Shown: in pieces, positions 5,801-12,320 of the stretch
Layout: each line of letters starts with the position of its first letter
How positions within the stretch are numbered: position 1 is the stretch's first letter
Assembly (NCBI GenBank): GCA_045589695.1
Contig: JAZNPP010000020.1
Location: forward strand, 1-12,320
Direction of reading: 5' to 3'
DNA: 12,320 nucleotides
Origin: HGM04593 sp045589695
GTDB taxonomy: Bacteria; Bacteroidota; Bacteroidia; Bacteroidales; Bacteroidaceae
The notes under the pieces: generated by a model
Databases searched by the model: none
What the model was told of the DNA's origin: nothing
The model's input: only the letters and a program-made list of their open reading frames with translations
Program-made: the position numbers and the translations under genes

Positions 5801-8273
5801 TCAAGTATATGCGGACAAGACCGCAAATTCTTCGGCAGGCGTTTATCCTGTAGAGATTGCGGATGACGGGAATGTGCTTCTTGGAGATGCGTCGTACTGC
5901 TTGCATCTCGATGCTGGCAAAAATGTCGTAGGGTGGGTAAAGACTGCCGATGCTTCATACTGGAAGTTGAGAATGGTGTCGGTAAATGAAACCGATGCCG
6001 CAAGGATGGATATGGAAGTCGCGCTTCAAGGAGTCAAATGGCTTGTTGAAGAGATGGCAGCAGGCGCCGTGTTCGGCAGCAATCCCTCAGTGACCGGAAT
6101 AAAAGAAAGGTATATAGGGTCTGTGGAACTGCGGGAACTTACGGATGCATGCCGTTCGGTGAGCGATGCGTTAAGTATGAGCGGCGCTGAAAGCGCTTCA
6201 TACAAAAGTATGTCAGCGGAACTGAAAGAGCATTACGCTTCGTTGAAGAGGGCTTATGATCTGGCTAATGATGTCGGACTGAAAGCGGCTCGCATTGCTT
6301 TGAAAAACGGAATGGACGAGGTGCGCGGCTGTCTCTCGGGCTCCGCAGCAGGAACACTGCAGTTGCAGTGTTCCGACAGTTCGGCTCCTAACTATCTGTC
6401 TTCAAATGCGGAACACAATGCCGGCGGGGGCGTAAAGGATGGCGGAGGACTGCCTGCTCTCATAGACGGTTCCGAGGCTTCGTATTTTCATAGCCGTTGG
6501 GCAGGTACACCCGTGGACGAAAATCATTATTTGCAGATTGATATGGGTTACGGGAATTCAATCTCGGATTTCTGTTTCAGTTATAGCCTGCGCAATGATG
6601 CATATCATGCAGTGCCGGCTGGTATAGTTGTCTTGGGCAGCGACAACGGAATAGATTTTGAACAGATTGCGGACTTGGGACGCGAAGAACTGACAGGGGA
6701 GGATGATGGCGGCAGCGCAAGCTATTCGCTGAATTCTAACTTTGAGGCGGTGACGAAATATGAACGTAAAATATCCTCGGTAAAGCTTGTCAGTCCAGGA
6801 TGCGGCGAGCAAACGGCAGTTCTTGACGCTCCCAGTATGTTGTATAACGATTTGACTGAAATCGTTTTTGAGGCGCTTCCCGGCGAAACTCTTACCGCGT
6901 CATTCGTGAAAGATGGCGATTGGGGGTGGATGAACGGATACATATATATTGATGCGGACAAGAACGGTTTTGATGCTTACATTGAAAATAATAATCCTCA
7001 AGGTGATATAGTGGCATATTCTTTTTACGGAAGCGAAACGAATGAAATGAACGGCAGAAACAGTCTGGGAACTTATATATCGGGTGAAGGACGCAATGTA
7101 CTCGATCCGCCTTCATTTACCGCGCCTGATAAGCCCGGCGTGTACCGTATGCGTTATAAGGCCGATTGGAACAGTATCGACCCCAAAGGCGATAATAACA
7201 GTAATTTCGGCGGTACTATAGCTGATACGCATGGCAGCATTGTTGATGTGACTCTTCGTGTCGGTGATGCCCGGAATGCGACTATAAGCGGTTCTTTCAT
7301 GTCCGATACGATTTCATGCGCTAAAAGATATCGTTATCTGCGGTTTGCTGTAACGGAATCGGACTGCTTCGTTGAATCGCACAATTGTTCGAGCGGACAT
7401 CTGCAATACAACGGACAATATTTCTTCTGCATCTCAGAATTCGGTCTTCATAAGATCGACTACGCCGAAACGGAAGGTACATGGCTACCGTTATATGAGG
7501 CCGCTGCAGAAACATTGCTCGCTGACGCTGAGGCTCTGCTCGATGAGGAAAATTCAAGCGATAGGATTGAGGCATTCGCCGCCGAACTGCGATTGATGGC
7601 CGATACTCTGAAAAGAGCATTGAAAACTCCTCTTCCTGTTGAATTGACATTTGAAGAGGACCTGCCGGTTTACTATCGTATCATTTCGGCCGTAGGTGAT
7701 TCTCCAATCGAATACGACAGTTACGCTACGCCTAACGTCTATGATGCGGCGGCTCCGTTGAATCTCGTGACGTTTGCCGGAGATGAAGGCGACGCTTTCG
7801 GCAGGGCTTGGTATTTCGCGCAAGGAACCGATGTCGGCCGATATTATATATGTCCTGAACGGGGCGATGGAAAAGTTCTTGGAGCTAACCCGGCATGGAG
7901 AGAGGTCATAAGGACTGGTGAAGGCCGGGTCTGGGGCGTGGATAAGGATGCCCCAGGGTACATAACGGAATGGGAAATAGAGGTTGCGGAGAATGGGCAT
8001 TGCGTTTTCCGGCCGGTATATGCTACGTCGCTTGTGTTGGGACGTGTCGATGCCAATGCTCAAAAACTCGGTTTTGTCGCCGACGCGTCGGCCGATAACG
8101 CGATGTTTATTATCGAGGAACGTGAACCAGGCTTTGTCGGAATTGACGATACGGTTCATGACGGATATGACAGCAATGGGGAGATTTATGATATTTTCGG
8201 ACGTCGCGTCAAACAGATCGTTTCTCCGGGGCTGTATATCTCCGGTGGGAAGAAAAAACTTGTTTTGCCTTGA
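2823..8273 (+). CDS. Secreted M60-family (enhancin/mucinase-like) zinc metallopeptidase, multidomain
   Basis: A protein of 1816 residues with a Sec signal peptide (1 to about 25; MNMKNYLFAVAFAIFFLCV). The zinc site HEMGH (540-544) followed by TTEISNN (third ligand E557) is the M60 gluzincin pattern. Known relatives such as Bacteroides BT4244 cleave O-glycosylated, mucin-type proteins. Apparent order: beta-trefoil/ricin-like module (30-175), helical spacer (185-250), M60 N-terminal sandwich and catalytic region (about 262-840), helical segment (870-920), second trefoil-like module (924-1055), helical linker (1058-1175), F5/8 type C (discoidin) domain starting about 1176, a GEVED-like Bacteroidota beta domain (1341-1483), discoidin-like end YRYLRF...SEFGL (1503-1542), helices (1550-1600), third trefoil-like module (1617-1768) and a C-terminal tail (about 1784-1816) with YDIFGRRV and GLYISGGKK, as in exported Bacteroidales proteins. 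Its codon use is richer in ATA and GGA than that of gapA. It probably acts outside the cell or on its surface. The family call is firm; domain edges are estimates by eye. Confidence 0.92.
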   Translation: MNMKNYLFAVAFAIFFLCVPQQACPQFNKGSVIRLVNKSSGKIAAADASSVRCAERDNSDYSQLWYVEARTYNAIPIGYKVRLRNLSNGCYMQGNDNPSTPWSIVKSSGTYTADNIKYTTELWEASRDGYYTLGAESKKTGDSDYYYDKIHGSADGTCVSWIASADASLWTVELVNGIDVQAQWDKLARFEDEVNRKDEYQSYLNTLFTDNLCVELRDAYKSWSALSASSAYQALPSSLKNMAMKVCNADWAETNRDNGNVSWTGSSAKRFRVQRIEPYSVAEEIAGVVKTGAYSNMNNPTGLYVGDMDMLYVMVKGTVNPGASLSLAVLSHDNKSYLTSIQGSNPVALNTGLNIIPFYGDKKMLYILYAVNSQSSSYPLTNYPDIEVHIEGGSINGMYDSSMDDESRFDELSRNASKAGLEFYDVLGGKFVFHTSWETVFKNNTASSINRALGVWDMIGGTQHMIMGVSSAAETASDPLGLHTYTSDFSRSFNNKQLVHTLPVIGAYTQAPFRIQFAHGEGILQGDVMEKQGYIWGPAHEMGHANQNVINMVGTTEISNNLFSNVAVFYQDYLLSRGGTVADNYDGYKSNTAWHFRNSDSRMRMLYQLWLYYHAAGKNKNFFPKLFESLRNDPMSIYDSSKGDVYTSNESLKFYKYACRAAGEDLSPFFEAWGFFVPFEKTTITDYNTYSVLSRESDIAAARNEVAGYGYKKNYSVIFIEDRIGTVMSKKFPSRVKTWFSEALNTGSMGQYSDYADGVSLSGEYVWMQKSDNIVKVDGGKGAVGIIIEKAGRLLAFGNDSELYVDDETMSAIKTGECIVKVVGADQSMINVKNVSESGNDEAKRAVLESLLGKAEAVSANIDAECRKVGCYSPVYTQGLMLVYEKALGVFNKRVAEEYVIYIEKLTAEIAAVEKMGGNARIGILDGAVYMVENKQYPGYYMCLGNNNEVDGRTGVYNSAGYWTFEQAGTPGTYYIKNNSNNRYVETVNSYSNQVYADKTANSSAGVYPVEIADDGNVLLGDASYCLHLDAGKNVVGWVKTADASYWKLRMVSVNETDAARMDMEVALQGVKWLVEEMAAGAVFGSNPSVTGIKERYIGSVELRELTDACRSVSDALSMSGAESASYKSMSAELKEHYASLKRAYDLANDVGLKAARIALKNGMDEVRGCLSGSAAGTLQLQCSDSSAPNYLSSNAEHNAGGGVKDGGGLPALIDGSEASYFHSRWAGTPVDENHYLQIDMGYGNSISDFCFSYSLRNDAYHAVPAGIVVLGSDNGIDFEQIADLGREELTGEDDGGSASYSLNSNFEAVTKYERKISSVKLVSPGCGEQTAVLDAPSMLYNDLTEIVFEALPGETLTASFVKDGDWGWMNGYIYIDADKNGFDAYIENNNPQGDIVAYSFYGSETNEMNGRNSLGTYISGEGRNVLDPPSFTAPDKPGVYRMRYKADWNSIDPKGDNNSNFGGTIADTHGSIVDVTLRVGDARNATISGSFMSDTISCAKRYRYLRFAVTESDCFVESHNCSSGHLQYNGQYFFCISEFGLHKIDYAETEGTWLPLYEAAAETLLADAEALLDEENSSDRIEAFAAELRLMADTLKRALKTPLPVELTFEEDLPVYYRIISAVGDSPIEYDSYATPNVYDAAAPLNLVTFAGDEGDAFGRAWYFAQGTDVGRYYICPERGDGKVLGANPAWREVIRTGEGRVWGVDKDAPGYITEWEIEVAENGHCVFRPVYATSLVLGRVDANAQKLGFVADASADNAMFIIEEREPGFVGIDDTVHDGYDSNGEIYDIFGRRVKQIVSPGLYISGGKKKLVLP

Positions 8274-8374
8274 ACCTGTATGTTTTTTTGAGACTATTAT
8301 GGTTCCGATGAGAATATTCAGGGGTTTTCAGAACGCTCTTTCAGGTGCTTGTAAGTGATGACGGAGATTTTGAA

Positions 8375-8407
8375 TGCAATAAAAAGAGGCCATATTGCAA
8401 CTTTTTT
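8375..8407 (+). terminator. Possible intrinsic terminator after the M60 gene
   Basis: TGCAATA (8375-8381) pairs with TATTGCA (8393-8399) around an 11-base loop and is followed by a six-T run (8402-8407). The stem is short and AT-rich, so termination would be modest. It is about 100 bases past the M60 stop codon and just ahead of the gapA-side promoter. Confidence 0.45.
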
Positions 8408-8418
8408 GTTTTGATGCT

Positions 8419-8448
8419 TTGAATGTGAAAACATTTTCTTAAATTTGC
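8419..8448 (+). promoter_or_regulatory. Promoter upstream of the small ORF and gapA
   Basis: TAAATTTG (8440-8447, followed by C) matches the Bacteroidota -7 box, with a TTG at 8419-8421 and an 18-base spacer. Between them is a small dyad, GAAAA/TTTTC. Transcription would start near 8455, leaving a leader of about 240 bases before gapA that contains the 29-codon frame. No better promoter box is seen in the AT-rich 43 bases directly before gapA, so this is probably the gapA promoter. Confidence 0.55.
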
Positions 8449-8560
8449 ACTAGAATTTGCGAAAATAGGCTGCACTCGCTGTGATATGCTAAAACAAGTT
8501 TTGCGTCTTGCCCGTTTGCGCTATTGTCGCACTTGAAAGTACAAGAGTAAATTATCAGGT

Positions 8561-8650
8561 ATGAAGATTGTCCGGTTTTTGATGGTTTTTGCTATAACTG
8601 CGCTTGCTTTTGCAGCATGTAGCCCGGCAGTCTATTGTAATTGCGAATAA
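8561..8650 (+). CDS. Micro-ORF, 29-residue lipoprotein-like peptide
   Basis: ATG at 8561 to TAA at 8648-8650 encodes a peptide with a basic start (MKIVRF), a hydrophobic core (LMVFAITALAFAA), a cysteine at residue 20 in a lipobox-like FAAC context, and a short tail SPAVYCNCE with two more cysteines. It looks like a lipoprotein signal peptide carrying only ten residues of mature peptide. It lies 43 bases ahead of gapA, inside the probable gapA leader. It could be a real small lipoprotein, a translated leader that tunes gapA, or the remnant of a longer lipoprotein gene. The -3 residue Phe is not ideal for signal peptidase II. No function is assigned. Confidence 0.45.
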   Translation: MKIVRFLMVFAITALAFAACSPAVYCNCE

Positions 8651-8693
8651 TATTAAGGTATTTTTTAACCATTTTTAAATTTATAAATTTATT

Positions 8694-9704
8694 ATGACAA
8701 AAGTAGGTATTAACGGTTTTGGCCGTATCGGCCGTTTCGTTTTCCGTGCCGCTCAGACAAGAAACGACATTGAGATTGTAGGTATCAACGACCTTTGCCC
8801 GGTTGATTACTTGGCTTACATGCTTAAGTATGACACAATGCACGGTATCTTCGAGGGTACTATCGAGGCTGACGTTGAGAACAGCAAACTTATCGTTAAT
8901 GGTAAGGCTATCCGTGTAACAGCTGAGCGTAACCCGGCTGACTTGAAGTGGGACGAGGTAGGCGCAGAGTATGTTGTTGAGTCTACAGGTCTCTTCCTTT
9001 CTAAGGACAAGGCTCAGGCTCACATCGAGGCTGGCGCTAAGTACGTTGTTATGTCTGCTCCTTCAAAGGACGACACTCCAATGTTCGTATGCGGCGTAAA
9101 CGAGAAGACTTATGTTAAGGGTACACAGTTCGTTTCTAACGCTTCTTGTACAACTAACTGTCTTGCTCCTATCGCTAAGGTATTGAACGACAAGTGGGGC
9201 ATCACAGACGGTTTGATGACTACAGTTCACTCTACAACAGCTACTCAGAAGACTGTTGACGGTCCTTCTTTGAAAGACTGGCGTGGTGGCCGTGCTGCAG
9301 CCGGCAACATCATCCCTTCTTCTACAGGTGCTGCTAAGGCTGTAGGTAAGGTTATCCCTGCATTGAACGGCAAGCTGACAGGTATGTCTATGCGTGTTCC
9401 TACTCTCGACGTTTCTGTAGTTGACCTTACTGTTAATTTGGCTAAGCCCGCTACATACGCTGAGATCTGCGCTGCTATGAAGGAGGCTGCTGAGGGCGAA
9501 TTGAAGGGTGTGCTCGGTTACACTGAGGACGCAGTCGTATCTTCTGACTTCTTGGGTGATACACGTACTTCTATTTTCGACGCTAAGGCCGGTATCGCTT
9601 TGACAGATACTTTCGTTAAGGTTGTTTCTTGGTATGACAATGAGATCGGTTACTCTAACAAGGTTCTTGACCTCATCGCTCACATGGCAACAGTTAACGC
9701 TTAA
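8694..9704 (+). CDS. gapA: Glyceraldehyde-3-phosphate dehydrogenase, NAD type
   Basis: A 336-residue cytoplasmic glycolytic enzyme that oxidises glyceraldehyde 3-phosphate to 1,3-bisphosphoglycerate with NAD and phosphate. It is full length for the family. The Rossmann motif NGFGRIGR is at 7-14; Asp33 in GINDL fits NAD preference; the catalytic Cys152 is in SNASCTTN; the base His179 is in TTVHSTT; KDWRGGRAAAGNIIPSSTGAAKA and the C-terminal SWYDNEIGYSNK are all present. Codons are strongly biased (GGT, GCT, TCT, CGT, AAG, AAC), unlike the M60 gene next door, which indicates high expression. The start ATG follows an AT-rich leader without a Shine-Dalgarno site, as is usual in Bacteroidota. It is followed by its own terminator, so it is probably transcribed alone or with the upstream micro-ORF. 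Confidence 0.98.
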   Translation: MTKVGINGFGRIGRFVFRAAQTRNDIEIVGINDLCPVDYLAYMLKYDTMHGIFEGTIEADVENSKLIVNGKAIRVTAERNPADLKWDEVGAEYVVESTGLFLSKDKAQAHIEAGAKYVVMSAPSKDDTPMFVCGVNEKTYVKGTQFVSNASCTTNCLAPIAKVLNDKWGITDGLMTTVHSTTATQKTVDGPSLKDWRGGRAAAGNIIPSSTGAAKAVGKVIPALNGKLTGMSMRVPTLDVSVVDLTVNLAKPATYAEICAAMKEAAEGELKGVLGYTEDAVVSSDFLGDTRTSIFDAKAGIALTDTFVKVVSWYDNEIGYSNKVLDLIAHMATVNA

Positions 9705-9726
9705 TCCGTTAGAAGTTGATTATAAG

Positions 9727-9757
9727 ATAGGCTCCTTTTTTAAGGGGCCTATTTTTT
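9727..9757 (+). terminator. Intrinsic terminator of gapA
   Basis: ATAGGCTCC (9727-9735) pairs with GGGGCCTAT (9744-9752), with one G-T wobble, around an 8-base loop and runs into six T residues (9752-9757). It lies 22 bases after the gapA stop codon. Confidence 0.85.
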
Positions 9758-9779
9758 ATACTCATTTTCGCCTTATATT

Positions 9780-9811
9780 TTGCGTGTTAGCCGAAAAAAT
9801 CATTACCTTTA
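9780..9811 (+). promoter_or_regulatory. Probable promoter of the GH35 gene
   Basis: A TTG at 9780-9782 is followed after 21 bases by TACCTTTA (9804-9811), seven of eight positions relative to TAnnTTTG plus spacing consistent with the Bacteroidota consensus. The predicted start is near 9818, leaving a leader of about 30 bases to the ATG at 9849. It lies immediately downstream of the gapA terminator, so the GH35 gene appears to be transcribed on its own. Confidence 0.55.
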
Positions 9812-9848
9812 TAAAAAATATACCTATTTATAATATAATGACACTACT

Positions 9849-12158
9849 ATGCGAAAAAGTATTATCCTAATGTTGCTTGCTGTGGCATTCGTCGCAGGCG
9901 GTTGCTGCAAGCAGTCTCATACTTTCGAGGTCAAGGACGGCAGCTTCCTCTATGACGGCGAAAAGGTACAGCTGATATGCGGCGAGATGCATTATCCTCG
10001 TATTCCGGTAGAGTATTGGAGAGACCGTATGCAGTGCGCGAAGGCTATGGGCCTGAACACTGTTTCGGCGTATGTATTCTGGGCTGTTCATGAGCCGCAG
10101 CCAGGCGAGTTCAACTTTGAAGGCCAGGCGGACATCGCCCGTTTTGTAGAGATCGCAGCCGAAGAGGGTCTCTTCGTGCTTTTGCGTCCCGGTCCGTACG
10201 TATGCGCAGAATTTGACTTCGGCGGCTATCCCTATTGGCTGCAGAAGGACAGTACCATGAAATGGCGTAGCGATAATCCTGCGTTCCTGGCCGCTTGCGA
10301 ACGTTACCTGAACGCTCTTGGTAAGGAACTCGCGCCGCATACTGTAACCAACGGCGGAAACATAATAATGGTGCAGGTCGAGAATGAGTACGGTTCATAC
10401 AGCGACGACAAGGTGTATCTTGGCAAGCTTGCGGAAATGATAAAGAACGCCGGCTTCAATGTTCCTTTGATGACTTGCGACGGCTCGGGACAGATGCCGT
10501 ACGGATATATTCCCGGCATTCTTCCTACGGTGAACGGTGCTGTAGGCGAGGACATTATGACATCTATCGACCGTTTCTACCCGGGCGGCCCATATTTCGT
10601 GGCGGAGTTCTATCCTGCATGGTTCGACGTGTGGGGGCTTCCTCACTCGGCTGTCGATTACAAGCAGCCTGCGGAACAGCTCGACTGGATGCTCAAGAAC
10701 GGCGTGTCAGTGAGCATATACATGTTCCACGGCGGAACTAACTTCCATTATACCAACGGCGCTAACACCAACAACGGCTCTTACGAGCCGCAGCCTACAA
10801 GCTACGACTACGACGCTCCGCTTGGCGAGTACGGCAATGCCTATCCTAAGTACCATGCTTTCAGAGAGGTAATTCAACGTAACCTTCCCGATGGCGTGAC
10901 TCTGCCTCCTGTTCCCGCCGATAACCCGACGACGACATTCGCAGAGGTGGAGCTGACCGAGTGGGCTCCTCTCTCTACGGCATTCGGCGAAAGAGTGAAG
11001 TCCGAGAAGACAATGACTATGGAGGATATGAATCAGGATTACGGTTATATTCACTACGAGACCGTCATTCTGGCTCCTGTCAGCGGCAAACTTGTCATTG
11101 ACGAGTTGCGTGACTATGCTGTGGTGCTGCTTAACGGCGAAGTCGTCGGAAGCCTTGACAGACGTTTCCGTAAGGACGCTCTTCAGCTTGATGTCAAGGA
11201 ACCTAATTCTGTTCTTGAGATACTCGTAGAGAACGGCGGACGTGTGAACTACGGCAAGGATCTTGTAAATAACCTGAAAGGTATTACAAAACGTGTTACT
11301 CTTGCCGGCAAGGAGCTGAAGGGATGGACTATAACATCGTTACCTCTGCATCGGGCAGACGTGACTAAGTTCGTGTTCCCCCGCTTGCGTCACGAGGGCA
11401 ACCAGCCAGGTTTCTGCCGCGGCACGTTCGAGATTGAGAAGGTCGGCGACACGTTCATCGACATGACGGGATGGGGCAAGGGCGCTGTGTGGGTGAACGG
11501 CAAGTCTCTCGGCAAGTTCTGGGGCATAGGTCCTCAGCAGACGATGTATCTGCCCGCTCCCTGGCTCAAGAAAGGCAAGAACGAGATTGTGGTATTCGAA
11601 ATGGAGTCTACCGGCAAGCGTACATTGTGCGGCGTAGACAGACCGATACTCGATAGGCTGGGTCCCGACAAGAATTCGTTCAAGGTGGCCCGAGAGTATA
11701 ACCGTGTTCCTGTTCTTGACGAGTTCGACGGCGTGTTCAGGGGCAAGGCCGCTAAGAAGAGCGGCTGGCAGGAGTTCAAGTTCGACGGAACGAAGACTCT
11801 GCGTCACCTATGTATAGATATTCAAAGCACGTACGGCGGAAGGAATACTGCAATTTGTGAAGTCGAGCTGCTTGACGAGGGCGGAAACGTAATAAACAAG
11901 AGAAAATGGAATATCGTCCATACGAACACCGAGACTGTTATTGACGGCGTTGCCGAAAATATGATTGACGGCAAGGAAGACACGGCATGGCGTTCGGCTG
12001 CCGGAGAGGTAAAGGATATGCCTCATCAGGTAATTATCGACCTGGGTAATATACGCACGGTAAGTGCGTTCCGTATATACATGAATGATGCGGAGAAGAA
12101 GAACGGCGTCAAGGAGCTCCGTCTATACGGCCGCCCGCAGTTCTTCCTATATGAATAA
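9849..12158 (+). CDS. Exported GH35 beta-galactosidase with C-terminal discoidin-like domain
   Basis: A 769-residue glycoside hydrolase family 35 enzyme that removes terminal beta-linked galactose. The N-terminus has a hydrophobic signal ending in AGGCC (Cys19/Cys20), so it is probably a lipoprotein, though the lipobox is not ideal. The (beta/alpha)8 barrel spans about 25-350: GEMHYPRIP, the acid/base Glu180 in VQVENEYG, the nucleophile Glu253 in VAEFYPAWFDVWG, and MFHGGTNF. Jelly-roll beta domains follow (about 385-600; GWGKGAVWVNGKSLGKFW is the usual GH35 signature of this part). A C-terminal F5/8 type C-like domain (about 640-769; ENMIDGKEDTAWRS, QVIIDLG, FRIYMND) may bind carbohydrate. 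Together with the M60 peptidase, it fits breakdown of host glycoproteins, but no transporter genes lie beside it and the true substrate is unknown. The only other nearby ATG (9838) is out of frame. Confidence 0.95.
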   Translation: MRKSIILMLLAVAFVAGGCCKQSHTFEVKDGSFLYDGEKVQLICGEMHYPRIPVEYWRDRMQCAKAMGLNTVSAYVFWAVHEPQPGEFNFEGQADIARFVEIAAEEGLFVLLRPGPYVCAEFDFGGYPYWLQKDSTMKWRSDNPAFLAACERYLNALGKELAPHTVTNGGNIIMVQVENEYGSYSDDKVYLGKLAEMIKNAGFNVPLMTCDGSGQMPYGYIPGILPTVNGAVGEDIMTSIDRFYPGGPYFVAEFYPAWFDVWGLPHSAVDYKQPAEQLDWMLKNGVSVSIYMFHGGTNFHYTNGANTNNGSYEPQPTSYDYDAPLGEYGNAYPKYHAFREVIQRNLPDGVTLPPVPADNPTTTFAEVELTEWAPLSTAFGERVKSEKTMTMEDMNQDYGYIHYETVILAPVSGKLVIDELRDYAVVLLNGEVVGSLDRRFRKDALQLDVKEPNSVLEILVENGGRVNYGKDLVNNLKGITKRVTLAGKELKGWTITSLPLHRADVTKFVFPRLRHEGNQPGFCRGTFEIEKVGDTFIDMTGWGKGAVWVNGKSLGKFWGIGPQQTMYLPAPWLKKGKNEIVVFEMESTGKRTLCGVDRPILDRLGPDKNSFKVAREYNRVPVLDEFDGVFRGKAAKKSGWQEFKFDGTKTLRHLCIDIQSTYGGRNTAICEVELLDEGGNVINKRKWNIVHTNTETVIDGVAENMIDGKEDTAWRSAAGEVKDMPHQVIIDLGNIRTVSAFRIYMNDAEKKNGVKELRLYGRPQFFLYE

Positions 12159-12181
12159 TTATCCGCATACTCATATTTTAA

Positions 12182-12300
12182 GGGGGTGACTAAAAAGTAA
12201 ATTTCTGTGTTACGTTTGCCTTCAAAATCCTCATTTACGCTCAGTAAACTGCGGTTTTGAAGCCTGCACAAGCCTTGAACTTTGCTTTTTATTCACCCCC
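12182..12300. repeat. Palindromic intergenic repeat, about 119 bases
   Basis: The ends GGGGGTGACTAAAAAGTAAA (12182-12201) and TTTGCTTTTTATTCACCCCC (12281-12300) are inverted repeats with 18 of 20 matches. Inside is a second hairpin: CTTCAAAA (12220-12227) with TTTTGAAG (12255-12262), enclosing TTTAC (12234-12238) with GTAAA (12244-12248). There is no reading frame of note. It looks like a dispersed, MITE-like or REP-like element and may also end transcription of the GH35 gene, which stops 23 bases before it. Family membership is an impression, not a search result. Confidence 0.7.
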
Positions 12301-12308
12301 GACGACAT

Positions 12309-12320
12309 GAGGGTGACTTT
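12309..12320. repeat. Start of a second copy of the palindromic repeat, cut by the window end
   Basis: GAGGGTGACTTT at the very end resembles the left end of the preceding repeat (GGGGGTGACTAA). It begins nine bases after that repeat closes, which suggests a tandem array continuing beyond the window. Only 12 bases are visible. Confidence 0.4.

Noticed and set aside
3924..5906. Several minus-strand open frames opposite the M60 gene
   Set aside because: They lie antisense to a continuous, recognisable protein; the compositions are shadow-like.
8592..9023. Minus-strand open frame of 143 codons over the gapA start
   Set aside because: It is antisense to the highly conserved gapA N-terminus; openness follows from gapA codon bias.
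9063..9683. Minus-strand open frame of 206 codons within gapA
   Set aside because: It is a shadow created by the biased codons of gapA, with no promoter or start context.

Overview
This window looks like chromosomal DNA from a member of the Bacteroidales (Bacteroides, Prevotella or Muribaculaceae type). The reasons are Bacteroidota-style promoters (a TAnnTTTG -7 box, in places with a TTG about 20 bases upstream), AT-rich leaders without strong Shine-Dalgarno sites, large secreted multidomain enzymes, and a C-terminal tail of the kind found on exported Bacteroidales proteins. The genus cannot be fixed from the sequence alone.

Layout. (1) 2-565: the 3' part of a small serine recombinase, cut by the window edge. 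(2) 566-1178: a gene-free stretch that is AT-rich first and then carries a dense series of hairpins. It contains two tandem copies of a three-hairpin element, exactly 140 bases apart, whose stem changes almost all preserve pairing. It ends in a 48-base perfect palindrome that overlaps the guaA stop codon. (3) 1175-2482, minus strand: a GMP synthase with intact synthetase and dimerisation parts but a collapsed glutaminase domain. (4) 2823-8273, plus: a 1816-residue secreted M60-family (enhancin/mucinase-like) metallopeptidase with several carbohydrate-binding-like modules. (5) 8274-8693: a terminator candidate, a promoter, and a 29-codon reading frame resembling a tiny lipoprotein, all ahead of gapA. 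(6) 8694-9704: glyceraldehyde-3-phosphate dehydrogenase with strongly biased codons and its own terminator. (7) 9849-12158: an exported GH35 beta-galactosidase. (8) 12182-12320: an imperfect palindromic repeat followed by the first bases of what looks like a second copy.

The genes do not form one operon. guaA and the M60 gene are divergent, and gapA and the GH35 gene each have their own signals. Functionally there are two housekeeping genes (guaA for purine synthesis, gapA for glycolysis) and two exported enzymes that fit host-glycoprotein use: M60 enzymes cleave O-glycosylated proteins such as mucins, and GH35 enzymes remove beta-linked galactose. No SusC/SusD pair is present, so this is not a classical polysaccharide utilisation locus. 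The least explained parts are the covarying hairpin tandem (872-1123), the glutaminase-dead GuaA, and the micro-ORF in the gapA leader.
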